A DNA stretch of 64,000 nt, from contig OZ024783.1 in NCBI GenBank assembly GCA_964017065.1, forward strand, positions 480,745 through 544,744, written 5' to 3'. Of the stretch, positions 1 through 10,587 are shown in pieces. The first letter of the stretch is position 1. Each line of letters opens with the position of its first letter. Both the position numbers and the translations under genes were made by a program. The notes beneath the pieces are model-generated. The model saw nothing but the letters and a program-made list of their open reading frames with translations. It searched no databases and was not told the origin of the DNA. This stretch comes from Haliclona indistincta (taxonomy: Eukaryota; Porifera; Demospongiae; Haplosclerida; Chalinidae).

Positions 1-942
1 TGGCGAAGTATACGCAACAGCACCTGGTGTGTCCAGAGCGTTCGGAGGAGTGTAAGCTGCACTAGCACCTGGTAAGATCCAGTGAACGTGTCTAGGACTT
101 GGAACCGGCACAGTTAGAGGATCATAAGTGGCAACTGGCGCAGTTAAGTAATCGTGAGAGGTAACTGGCGCAGTTAGGGGATCATGAAGGGCAACTGGCG
201 CAGTTAAGGGAACGTGAGAGGTAGCTGGCGCAGTTAAGGGATCATGAAGGGCAACTGGCGCAGTTAAGGGAACGTGAGAGGTAGCTGGCGCAGTTAAGGG
301 ATCATGAAGGGCAACTGGCGCAGTTAAGGGATCATGAAGGGCAACTGGCGCAGTTAAGGGAACGTGAGAGGTAGCTGGCGCAGTTAAGGGATCATGAAGG
401 GCAACTGGCGCAGTTAAGGGATCGTCAGAATTCATAGCTGGTATTGTAGAGTTGTCAGTAACCTCATCTTCAGGTGGTGGGGTTGATGAATCCTGTAGGT
501 TACTCACGTCTTCATATTCGAAAGGTTGTGGTGGGAGTGGCGACCGTTGCATTCTGCGCCATTTAATTACGACCACAATCTCCTCTAGTGCTTCTTCTAT
601 ACGATACAAGGCTAAACTGATCTTCTCTTGTACTTGATCAGTTTGCTCGACCTCTGCTTCTATTTCATCGTCAGCAATGTGTGCAATGATTTCAGCATCT
701 AGACCGCTAAGCAGCTTGGATTTAGTCGTCAGTTGTGCTCTCAACTGCTTCAACTTCGGTGCGTTCACTGCCGCTATCGCTGGGTCTACCTGATTAATCA
801 TTTTCGTAGCTGCATATGAGGATCGATGCCCTTTCCTCGAAGCCTTCTTAGTTTTCAATTCTGCAGCGTCGAGGCTGGCGGGTTTCATTTTTGCGTCGGC
901 GTCGACGGTTGTTTCTGTTGTTTCAGTTTGATAGTCGCACAT
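1..942 (-). CDS. BEL/Pao-like Gag N-terminus (partial, runs off the left edge)
   Basis: An open frame of 314 codons reads leftward from ATG at 942 to the window edge; an in-frame TGA lies three codons upstream of that ATG, which fixes the start. Residues about 60-125 form an acidic, helical segment (KLKQLRAQLTTKSKLLSGLD followed by EIEAEVEQTDQVQEKI) like the DUF1759-type N-terminal region of BEL/Pao Gag polyproteins. A Thr/Pro/Ala-rich decapeptide repeat (PLTAPVALHD and variants) follows from about residue 174. By family knowledge this part would form the capsid precursor of an LTR retrotransposon; protease and reverse transcriptase would lie beyond position 1. I saw no LTR in the window. The class is inferred from the N-terminal segment only. 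Confidence 0.65.
   Translation of the reverse strand, partial: MCDYQTETTETTVDADAKMKPASLDAAELKTKKASRKGHRSSYAATKMINQVDPAIAAVNAPKLKQLRAQLTTKSKLLSGLDAEIIAHIADDEIEAEVEQTDQVQEKISLALYRIEEALEEIVVVIKWRRMQRSPLPPQPFEYEDVSNLQDSSTPPPEDEVTDNSTIPAMNSDDPLTAPVALHDPLTAPATSHVPLTAPVALHDPLTAPVALHDPLTAPATSHVPLTAPVALHDPLTAPATSHVPLTAPVALHDPLTAPVTSHDYLTAPVATYDPLTVPVPSPRHVHWILPGASAAYTPPNALDTPGAVAYTSP
121..430. repeat. 30-bp tandem repeat inside the Gag-like frame
   Basis: About ten 30-bp units alternate two versions (…atcatgaagggcaactgg… and …aacgtgagaggtagctgg…). The unit is ten codons, so the minus-strand frame stays open through the array and encodes a decapeptide repeat. Confidence 0.9.
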
Positions 943-1654
943 TATCCGAACTCAGTGCAAAAGTGTGTGTACAAACATAAACTCACGAGACACGTGGAGA
1001 ATTCTATCCGGAGCCCACTTGGATCTAGGAGACTGCTTCCTTGCGTCTTGCAACTCCTACAGGTAATCCGGTTCGAAGGACCATGTAAAACTGCCGGATT
1101 CTCTTCCAGAGTAGGCTTTGATCGCTATCGATCTCGCGATGCACACCGATTCACTCACTGCTCTCGAGCTCTCTCTGAATGTTTATTACCCTGGGCGCGT
1201 AGGCGCCGGAGGGTTAAGCGTTTGTCCATGTCCGTATGTATGTATGTATGTATGTATGTATATATGTGTGTGTACAAAAAGCAGGGCCGTTTGGTGTTTG
1301 TCGATTGGGACTTACCATACAATACTTCTCTACGGCTGTGTTGAGAGATTCTTACTCCTCTAAAGTGGTCTACAAAGTCGGCAGACTCTTCTGCGGCGTG
1401 CTATGGCCATAGTATCTAATAATAAAGCGCTAATAATAATTATTATGAACATTATACGGTAACTCACTAGAGGTGTGTCGCCCAACCTTCCCGCATGAGC
1501 GTTGACACTTATGTCAAAGAGACAAAGAATGCCTTCATGGAAGGCTGTAGAGGCTATGGAAGCAGGGGAATTTTTGCGGTGAGTATTGCTTCTCGTATGT
1601 CAGTACTTAGTTTTTGCTCAGAGAAACAAAACGGATGGCTCGTAAAGGAAAAAC
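943..1654. other. No gene seen; TGTA microsatellite and a segment shared with 27990-28095
   Basis: I find no convincing coding exon here. A (TGTA)n microsatellite lies at about 1228-1264. The block 1188-1288 reappears inverted at about 27990-28095, including the stretch ggcgccggagggttaagcg and the flanking TGTA/TACA tract, so it belongs to a dispersed repeat. Confidence 0.6.
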
Positions 1655-2005
1655 ACCTGTGCTGTTGCTGTTGATCGACAGTTGGAAATGTCAGCACGCC
1701 AAACAGATCGCCTTGCCTCTGAGACACCAGAGCAGCGGCAGATTCGGTTGCAAAGTAGTGTCAGCAAGCAATGCAGTTCGCCTTGCCTCTGAGACACCAG
1801 AGCAGCGGCAGATTCGGTTGCAAAGTAGTGTCAGCAAGCAATGCAGTTCGCCTTGCCTCTGAGACACCAGAGCAGCGGCAGATTCGGTTGCAAAGTATGT
1901 CAGCAAGCAATGCAGTTCGCCTTGCCTCGGAGACACCAGAGCAGCGGCAGATTCGGTTGCAAAGTATGTCAGCACGCAATGCAGTTCGTGTTGCCTTGAT
2001 TCAGA
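1655..2005 (+). pseudogene. Degenerate ETPEQRQ-repeat protein fragment
   Basis: Four to five tandem units of about 70 bp encode RLASETPEQRQIRLQS plus MSA(S/R)NAV. This kind of short repeat occurs N-terminal to transposon proteins in many invertebrates (recollection, not a search). The first two units carry one extra base (caaagtagtgtcagc against caaagtatgtcagc), so no single frame spans the array. I call it a broken fragment; no start or neighbouring domain was found. Confidence 0.45.
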
Positions 2006-2880
2006 GAAAATTTTTATTCTCCGCCACAAAAGGAGCTCAGAACTTCATGAACACTATAATTATGTCTACAGTAGTGAAAATATTCTTTTTTTGTTCTAAT
2101 GGGCGATACAATAGATCACAGTACACAATACAACTAGCATTCACAACAATTTCTGCACATTTGCATAGCGCACAGGGTATGTGTTCCATTGAACTCTTGT
2201 TTTAAACCTTTAATTACTAAATTATCCAGCTGAAATTTTAACCTCGTAAATGCTGACCGCTTCTCTCGTGAATATCTCGTGTGTCTTTTGTGCTACTGGT
2301 CTCAAATTTGCGTCCTTTTACCCCAGTGAGTAGCCGCAATTGCCCACACTCAAGTCGGTCAATATGCCCCTCCCACTTCGAAAGTGAAGCCGATAAAGTG
2401 CGACGACCTCGTCAAATTTTGCTCAAAGTTAGTACTTTGGGGCTGGCTGCTGAAAAGTACACACAAATAGCAGTGGTTTTGGTGAGTGCAAAATGTAGCC
2501 CAGATCATAGAGAATGCACAAAAATGTGTTTGCGAGCACCCTGAAGCCATGAAATGTCCAAATTTTGGCAGCCATTTTGTTTTTCCTAAAATGTTGTGAA
2601 ATTTGCACTGAAGCCATAGAAATGCCGTTGGCATAACGTTTAGCGCAGGGGGCGCGCCGAAAACCGGTCAATTTTTTGTGGTTTATTTGTATTCTTCAAT
2701 TTGGCTTAATTTTGGGATATTTTAACACTTTTTGATAAAGTTATGGTGTCTGAAGTATGTATGTCGCCAAAAGGCGACAATAGGGGTTAAAGGGTTAATG
2801 TGCGTCATGAATCAACTGTGATTAATAATGATAATATGCAATAATAGCGCTAATGATAGGTTCGTCCCTGGGACAGTTCA
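2006..2880. other. No gene recognised
   Basis: AT-rich spacer with short out-of-frame ORFs only; nothing supportable seen on either strand. Confidence 0.5.
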
Positions 2881-2884
2881 ACAG

Positions 2885-2940
2885 TGTGTGTGTGTGTGTG
2901 CGTGCGTGCGTGTGCGTGTGTGTGCGTGCGTGCGTGTGGG
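2885..2940. repeat. GT/GTGC microsatellite
   Basis: Alternating gtgt and gcgtgc tract directly upstream of the SINE head. Confidence 0.9.
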
Positions 2941-3304
2941 TGCCCTGGTGGTTCAACTGGTAGAGTCTTGGGATTACAACCCAGAGGACACTGGTTCGAA
3001 TCCCAGAGCAGGAGGAAAAAACATCACAAGTACTCCAGCCCACCCATCTGTAAAATGGGTACCTGGTCTTGTACTGGGGAGCAAAGTACACTGGCTGTGT
3101 CTCATTGATCACTAAAGGCGTTGGTGGGACTTCGGGTGCCCACACCTGCAGTGAGAGGCACAGTTGGTGCTCCTGCGAGTTCCTTGCCCGGCTCCAGGCG
3201 ATTGCGCAGCACCGGCACACAGTACCTGCTTAGTGCACAGTTGTCCTGGCTTTGTCAGGTACGCGTGATCCTTGTGGTAGCTAGACACTTTGCTTTTTTT
3301 GCTT
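2938..3304 (+). mobile_element. tRNA-derived SINE
   Basis: The head has a tRNA layout: A-box-like tggttcaactgg at 2949-2960, an anticodon-arm-like stem TGGG/CCCA around loop ATTACAA (UAC, Val-like), and a perfect B box ggttcgaatcc at 2993-3003 inside a T-arm stem. The acceptor stem does not pair well and an unrelated GC-richer body follows (cccatctgtaaaatgggtac) to a T-rich end near 3300. These are the marks of a Pol III SINE and not of a functional tRNA gene. The 3' boundary is approximate. Confidence 0.65.
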
Positions 3305-3447
3305 TGTGTGCGTGCGTGCATGCGTGTGTGTGTATGCAGGCGTGTGTGACAGTGTCTCAACCTACTCTACCTACTCTCTCTTTCCTCCTACCTCTCTCGA
3401 GCTCTCCCTCTCGCCCTCTGTTTTTTCTTCTCGATCAATTTTTGTAG

Positions 3448-3842
3448 CCATTCAATATGTGAACCAGATGAGTATGAGCTTGTCGTTGTGAACCAAGAGG
3501 AGTATGATTGGTAATTCTGTGTGTTTGTGTGTTAAATATTTGCATGTGTGTCAAGGTGTAGAATGTTTGCATCTGCATATCAGTTTATGTATCACCAAAG
3601 AAGGCACTTTACCTTGATGTATGGTCAAAGACATAGTTTAATAGTTCTTTATAGCCGTAACTATGGTAACTGTTACCATTAATTTTGTAGACTATTGTAG
3701 AGTCACTGATGGTGCAGTGTATACTAATTACTCCTTTCTCTTTTTGAACACCTGCAGGAGCTGTGGCTACAATCTAAAGATCAGATCATTACGATATTCG
3801 ACCTTGTTGACCTCTTTAAGTGCTCATTGTTATTATTATTAA
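3448..3842 (+). CDS. Possible terminal exon pair of an unknown gene
   Basis: A candidate exon 3448-3510 follows tttttgtag and ends at gtaatt. It is open in one frame (HSICEPDEYELVVVNQEEYD). A second candidate, 3758-3842, follows cctgcag, continues in matching phase (phase 2 joined to one base) and ends in TAA (CGYNLKIRSLRY…). The phases agree, but the exons are short, no family is recognised and no upstream exons were found. This is weak, splice-based evidence only. Confidence 0.22.
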
Positions 3843-5779
3843 TATTGTCATTTCAACAATGATTTGAACCAGTACAAGCAACTGTTCTGACAAAATAATG
3901 TTAGGGTCCACACTGATGGAACAGTAGCAAATGCAGTGTAAGTGTACACAAGGGGCCACACACTGACTGAAAATTGTGCGCTTGACTGATCCACGCTTGC
4001 GCTGATCCAGTTTGTAGATGATATCAACATGAGCCATGGGACGTGGGCTACATGGAACCATACATGAAATATACTTACCTAGCTGTATGTCAGCGCATGC
4101 TACCTGTGGCCTATAGCTCACTTCCTAGTGGCAACCTGTATACTATGACAATAAATGTGTTTACGTATAGCGACGTACTTCCTCACAAGTGGCACAACCC
4201 CTCTCTATTGAGAGTATTATCTGACTAACATTATTGCCTACTATTGCTTTCTTTTCACACTGGTAATGACTTGCACTGTTACCAAACTGCTATACTCTCA
4301 TGATAATAATTATGTCCTAAAACTGTAGTGATGATTACAAGTGTGGTGTTATGTAATGTTCATCACAGTCTATAGTGAATCTGTTTGTTTTTACCATTGC
4401 ATGCAAGAAATTAAATCTAGTACTATATAACTGTAGTCATTGCTTGTTAAGCTTATATCAGTGGCAAACTCTTGAGGTAATTTCCACATGGCAAGAGGAA
4501 GCAACAACTCTGCAAACATGTCAGAATACGTGTGAGTCTGTGAATAAAAGCGTATAAAACACTGCATGTTAGAGCAGAGCCACATAACTAGTAATGGCTG
4601 TCAGCAGTACTAACTATATCAATTCAAAAAGAGACCTCTGTGCATAAAGAATCTCTAAAAACACTGAGTGCACATAGTAGGAATGCTTATTCATGCGTTG
4701 ATGTAGCAAGTGGCCATGGCTAGTTCTAAAATTGAAAGATCTATATTTCATAGGCATTTGTGATGCCTGCATGTCAATTTAGCCAAATATCTTCTGATGG
4801 TAGAAAGTCAGTGCCACATACTATTGAACATGTTTTCTGCAAGTGTCCATAGAATAGCATGCATTGGTAAATAATCTAATAGCTAGGTAGTGTGTTTTTC
4901 CTTTTTAAAGTGACTTGATACAGCATGCCTGATGATTTTTTTTTAATGACAATTTAGCATACAAGCTAGGTCGTACCAGTAGCAATGCTAATCCTAGGGT
5001 ACAAACCAATAATAATAATAATGATCAAGTTCAGTGAAAAACATGTAACAAAGGTCAAGGAGTGGAAGGTCATGAAGAACAAACATGAAATGTACAGAAC
5101 ATGAATGAAAGGTAGGTTGATACAAAGGTCATAACAGCAAGTGGTAGTAATAATAGTAATAATAGTACGAGCCAAGTCACCAGGAAGAAGAGAGGAGGAC
5201 TGAAGTGAAACACAGGAGAGTTAGCAGGAAAATACACACACACATGCAACAAGAGGAAAGAACTACTGAGGGGATAATAGAAGGACTAGAATAAGAAAGA
5301 GAGAAAGAAGGAACGGGAGCTTAGAAAGGCTTAGATGATGCTATTTTATACTATGCCTATAAGTGAGTAACACATCAGTATATGGTACTCCCGTTTATGT
5401 CATTTCACAGTACAGTACCTAAACTTATCTCTTAAGTACTCCACATACTTACTTTCACTAAAGTAAATATTAATAATTTGCACCCACACACATCACACTT
5501 GCATAATATTATGTGGTGAATTACCCTCTTTCGCTATTCCACCTTACTTTTTCTCACTAGTAAGATATGTCCTTGTCGTCTTATTATACTACTTTATTTG
5601 CATGCAGGTTCTGATCAGGAAGACTTCCTACAGCTGTGATGTTAACATCGTCCAAAACAAAGAACTATTGTTTTGTACATTAAATTTGACTAATAATTTT
5701 TACTCTCTTTTGGTCAACTAAATGATGTTACTGTATCATGCGAAGTAGTATTGAGTAATATCGTCACTCTATTACAGCA
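3843..5779. other. No gene seen
   Basis: AT-rich sequence with short ORFs only. Small homopurine and ATT tracts occur; no domain or repeat family was recognised. Confidence 0.5.
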
Positions 5780-6312
5780 TCCACACACACCAAGTCTACT
5801 AGATTACTATGCAACTTGGTGCACTTCAGACCCAAGATCCTCATAAGAGTGCATTTCTCGTTTTAGTACATGGCATCACAGCATTCTCACACACCAAGTC
5901 TACTAGATTACTATGGAAATTGATGCACTTCAGACCCAAGATCCTTATGAGAGTGCATTTTCTCGTTTTAGTAGCATCATAGCATTCTCACACACCAAGT
6001 CTACTAGATTACTATGGAAATTGATGCACTTCAGACCCAAGATCCTCATGAGAGTGCATTTTCTCGTTTTAGTAGCATCATAGCATTCTCACACACCAAG
6101 TCTACTAGATTACTATGCAACTTGGTGCACTTCAGACCCAAGATCCTCATAAGAGTGCATTTCTCGTTTTAGTACATGGCATCACAGCATTCTCACACAC
6201 CAAGTCTACTAGATTACTATGCAACTTGTGCACTTCAGACCCAAGATCCTCATGAGAGTGCATTTTCTTGTTTTAGTGGCATCAGACCATTCCCACACAC
6301 CAAGTCTACTAG
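5780..6312. repeat. About 104-bp tandem repeat, six copies
   Basis: The phrase caccaagtctactagatta recurs at about 5788, 5892, 5993, 6093, 6198 and 6298. Between copies lies ttcagacccaagatcctcat and a gtgcatttctcgttttagt segment. Copies differ by small substitutions and the last is truncated. Confidence 0.9.
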
Positions 6313-6380
6313 ATTTCCTTTCCTTTCTCTCGACTGATCACCTTTCTTCTTTTGCATGAATGCTTGACACATGTGTGGTT

Positions 6381-6493
6381 GCGCAATCCATGGATCGCGC
6401 AAGTGCTGGGCAATCCATGGATTGCCCGCGCAAAGCACTTATCCATACTTTGAGCAGCGCAATCCATGGATTGTCCCGATCCATGGTTTGCGC
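6381..6493. repeat. Cluster of palindromes centred on CCATGG
   Basis: Four CCATGG-centred motifs lie within 113 bp. One is a perfect 20-bp palindrome, gggcaatccatggattgccc, at 6408-6427. It sits inside a larger inverted pair AAGTGCT/AGCACTT (6401-6440). Confidence 0.85.
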
Positions 6494-6534
6494 ATAACAC
6501 ATACACAACATGTACACAGCATTGAGCAATATAC

Positions 6535-7992
6535 CTCTCTTCAAAGTCCGATACGATTTCCCATCTGAGAATATTAGGATCATCCTGGAGATATTTTTTC
6601 ACACATCATGCACAGTAGCCATTTCTAGTACAGTGTTATACCTCAAATTCTACTGCACAGTGTTGCAGTAAGCACTTGCCATACTAAAAATGAAGTGAAT
6701 AGCTAAGCAAAACTTCAATTAATGATGACTACCTTGCATACAAACAAACCACATGAGCTGCCATCATTTTGCTGTGGAATGTTCTGCGATATAGACATGA
6801 AAAAAAGAAATAAACATTACAATTAAATGTACATTATGAATAATTTCTGGCCAAGCAGCCTCTTCAAAACGATTTCTCTCGGCCAAATAAGCTTGCAGAA
6901 GTGTCCTATAATGAATTTCTCAGCGTCAACAAAACCAGGCTGTAAATTTGTAACAAACCTTAAACCATAGTATGAATAATTCTCTTTGATGTAACGACCG
7001 TTAATGAGGGTTATAAATCGTGTACAGCCCGCACGCGTTTCAAGATGGCCGCCGCGTTCGAGAATCCACAAACAAACGGCGCTCGGGCTGCCCTGCGGTC
7101 TTCCTGCGACGCAAGGTAGCCAGCTAGACGTTAGGCAAGCAGCGCACTATGGTTTAAAGTAGTTATATACCTCACAGTCGGTGTTTAAGCATTTAAAGCC
7201 CTTGGGCTACGCCCGCGGGCTTTAAATCGCTTAAACACCTCCTGATCGGTATATAACTACTATTTAGACGAGATGTGTAATGTGTAGCACAGATGGTAGC
7301 ACTCAATCTCGTGGATAATATGTCAGAGTCAAACACTTCGATTTGCTGAGCACTGAAATTAATCACCTGTAAAATTGGGGTAATTAAATTTCACTTGCTC
7401 AATCAAAAAAACCCGAACAGTCATTATAATAATTATTATAATATTAAACCATATCTATTGAGCTTAGGCCTCCATATTCTATATAATATACACCACGGTC
7501 ACCACCTTGGTGTGCTTAGTGTATGATAAATAAATCATGTACTATATACAACATCAATAATACCAATAGTATGAAGTGGTGTCGTCGATAGTCAACAATT
7601 GGTATCATCACCAAACCGGTACTCAAAATGGCATCCTACAATGATACAAAATCAACAGACACACACATGCACACAGACTACACAGACACATGTACATAGT
7701 ACACAGACTTACATTCAACTGATTGTGGTATTGTCTCATGACACTGATACCTGCACACTCAACAAGGTCAAGAATGTGTGATGGCAATATGACCGAATTT
7801 CCACAAGTGGTAGGATAAAGTTTCATCAACAAACTCAAATACATTTCGACCAACTAAAATTGTATTAGTCATTTTATTAAAGAAAGTTACGATACATATA
7901 TACCTCAACATGAAGCCACTCTCCATTGATGAGGTGATTTAGGTGAGAGTGACTCAGTTGAAAGGGAGAGAGCCGCATCAACACGTCACCTT
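6535..7992 (-). CDS. C-terminal Ulp1/C48 peptidase exons of the Ginger-like gene
   Basis: Minus-strand exons in order: 7904-7992 (…INGEWLHVE), 7713-7853 (LVEMYLSLL… ending at a strong gtaagt), 7564-7635 (LVMIPIVDYRRHHFILL), 7366 to about 7258 (VINFSAQQIEVFDSD), about 6833-6905 or 6918 (LLQAYLAERNRFEEAAWPEI), 6733-6783 (NIPQQNDGSSCGLFVCK), 6642-6683, 6535-6584. Phases match at every junction except the 7258/6905 one, where the donor is uncertain and a fold-back has inserted. Ulp1 hallmarks are present: the GEWL…Y…LL entry motif, catalytic His (RHHF), Asp (VFDSD) and QQ…CG with the nucleophile Cys. The family cleaves ubiquitin-like modifiers. Downstream exons were not resolved. Confidence 0.7.
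7158..7251. mobile_element. Small fold-back MITE
   Basis: Inverted arms agtagttatatacc…ggtgtttaagc…tttaaagccc and their complement face each other around a GC-rich loop (ttgggctacgcccgcgg). It sits directly after the Ulp1 exon that ends near 7258 and may have disturbed its donor site. Confidence 0.75.
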
Positions 7993-8038
7993 CTACAAAT
8001 AAGTAAATGATAGCAAACAATTAAAAATAATATAGTAC

Positions 8039-10527
8039 CTGGCACAGGAGGCTGAGAAACAAGCGCTGTAGTAGAAACCCTTCCAGTGAGAGAAGTAGTG
8101 GTAGTATCACCTGGAGTGAAGTGACCCTTAGAGATGTGCTAAGAACATGTGTACAACATGTACCTGGTGTAGAAGAGCGAGTGACTGATGTCATAAGCGC
8201 TGGAGTAGACACCGAAGTGAGAGGAGTAGTGGTAGTACCTGGAGTGAAGCGACCTTTAAAGATATAAAGGATAGCTATAAGAACATGTGTACATGTACCT
8301 GATGTAGAAGAGCGAGTGACCAATGTCATAAGTGCTGGAGTAGACACCGAAGTGAGAGGAGTAGTGGTAGTACCTGGAGTGAAGCGACCTTTAAAGATAT
8401 AAAGGATAGCTATAAGAACATGTGTACAACATGTACCTGATGTAGAAGAGCGAGTGACCAATGTCATAAGCGCTGGAGTAGACACCGAAGTGAGAGGAGT
8501 AGTGGTAGTACCTGGAGTGAAGCGACCTTTAAAGATATAAAGGATAGCTATAAGAACATGTGTACAACATGTACCTGATGTAGAAGAGCGAGTGACCAAT
8601 GTCATAAGCGCTGGAGTAGACACCGAAGTGAGAGGAGTAGTGGTAGTACCTGGAGTGAAGCGACCTTTAAGGATAGCTATAAGAACATGTGTACATGTAC
8701 CTGATGTAGAAGAGCGAGTGACCAATGTCATAAGCGCTGGAGTAGACACCGAAGTGAGAGGAGTAGTGGTAGTACCTGGAGTGAAGCGACCTTTAAAGAT
8801 ATAAAGGATAGCTATAAGAACATGTGTACATGTACCTGATGTAGAAGAGCGAGTGACCAATGTCATAAGCGCTGGAGTAGACACCGAAGTGAGAGGAGTA
8901 GTGGTAGTACCTGGAGTGAAGCGACCTTTAAAGATATAAAGGATAGCTAAGAACATGTGTACAACATGTACCTGATGTAGAAGAGCGAGTGACCAATGTC
9001 ATAAGCGCTGGAGTAGAAACCCAAGTGAAAGGAGTAGTGGTAGTACCTGGAGTCAAGTGACCATAGAGGGATATAGCTAAGGACATGTGTACATGTACCT
9101 GGTGTGGAAGAGCGAGTGACCAATGTCATAAGCGCTGGAGTAGACACCGAAGTGAGAGGAGTAGTGGTAGTACCTGGAGTGAAGCGACCTTTAAAGATAT
9201 AAAGGATAGCTATAAGAACATGTGTACATGTACCTGATGTAGAAGAGCGAGTGACCAATGTCATAAGCGCTGGAGTATAGACACCGAAGTGAGAGGAGTA
9301 GTGGTAGTACCTGGAGTGAAGCGACCTTTAAAGATATAAAGGATAGCTAAGAACATGTGTACAACATGTACCTGATGTAGAAGAGCGAGTGACCAATGTC
9401 ATAAGCGCTGGAGTAGAAACCCAAGTGAAAGGAGTAGTGGTAGTACCTGGAGTCAAGTGACCATAGAGGGATATAGCTAAGGACATGTGTACATGTACCT
9501 GGTGTGGAAGAGCGAGTGACCAATGTCATAAGCGCTGGAGTAGAAACCCTTGAAGCAACCCAAGTGAGAGGAGTAGTGGTAGTACCTGGAGTGAAGCGAC
9601 CTTTAAAGATATAAAGGATAGCTATAAGAACATGTGTACAACATATACCTGATGTAGAAGAGCGAGTGACCAATGTCATAAGCGCTGGAGTAGACACCGA
9701 AGTGAGAGGAGTAGTGGTAGTACCTGGAGTGAAGCGACCTTTAAAGATATAAAGGATAGCTATAAGAACATGTGTACAACATGTACCTGATGTAGAAGAG
9801 CGAGTGACCAATGTCATAAGCGCTGGAGTAGACACCGAAGTGAGAGGAGTAGTGGTAGTACCTGGAGTGAAGCGACCTTTAAAGATATAAAGGATAGCTA
9901 TAAGAACATGTGTACATGTACCTGATGTAGAAGAGCGAGTGACCAATGTCATAAGCGCTGGAGTAGACACCGAAGTGAGAGGAGTAGTGGTAGTACCTGG
10001 AGTGAAGCGACCTTTAAAGATATAAAGGATAGCTAAGAACATGTGTACATGTACCTGATGTAGAAGAGCGAGTGACCAATGTCATAAGCGCTGGAGTAGA
10101 CACCGAAGTGAGAGGAGTAGTGGTAGTACCTGGAGTGAAGCGACCTTTAAAGATATAAAGGATAGCTAAGAACATGTGTACATGTACCTGGTGTAGAAGA
10201 GCGAGTGACCAATGTCATAAGCGCTGGAGTAGAAACCCAAGTGAAAGGAGTAGTGGTAGTACCTGGAGTCAAGCGACCATAGAGGGATATAGCTAAGGAC
10301 ATGTGTACATGTACCTGGTGTGGAAGAGCGAGTGACCAATGTCATAAGCGCTGGAGTAGAAACCCTTGAAGCAACCCAAGTGAGAGGAGTAGTGGTAGTA
10401 CCTGGAGTGAAGCGACCTTTAAAGATATAAACAATTAACATGTTGTACATGACCATACCTGGTGTAAAAGGTTGAGTGACAAATGCGAAAGATGATGGTG
10501 GACTAGAGACAAAACTGGTGATGTCCA
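8039..10527 (-). CDS. Thr/Ser-rich linker built from tandemly duplicated 75-nt exons
   Basis: On the minus strand about 17 copies of one 75-nt segment begin after …ctccag and end before gtacatgt. Each encodes a 25-residue piece such as TTTTPLTSVSTPALMTLVTR plus SSTS, separated by introns of about 50-65 nt. The array is flanked by exon 10459-10527 (DITSFVSSPPSSFAFVTQPF) and exon 8039-8110. All are phase 1 at both ends and join in phase to the integrase exon upstream and the Ulp1 exon 7904-7992 downstream. Most introns have no stop, so intron retention would also read through as a 40-45-residue repeat. One copy (near 9270) has two extra bases and would shift the frame if spliced in. Confidence 0.6.
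8160..10410. repeat. Tandem exon-intron repeat, unit about 137 bp, about 17 copies
   Basis: Plus-strand units carry gagcgagtgaccaatgtc, a gtagtggtagtacctggagt segment and gaagcgacctttaaagatat. Two subtypes are interspersed: gaccatagagggatatagct and gacctttaaagatataaagg. Very low divergence between units indicates recent expansion or gene conversion. Confidence 0.93.
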
Positions 10528-10587
10528 CTACAGATAAAGTAAAAACAAGAGATGATGATCACAAAAACAACCCTGATAATTCTGAAC

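Noticed and set aside
2945..3013. Functional tRNA gene
   Set aside because: Acceptor stem does not pair and a SINE-like body follows.
8021..10042. Treating the 311- and 231-codon minus frames as stand-alone genes
   Set aside because: gt/ag borders and uniform phase 1 show better that they are repeated exons of a larger gene.
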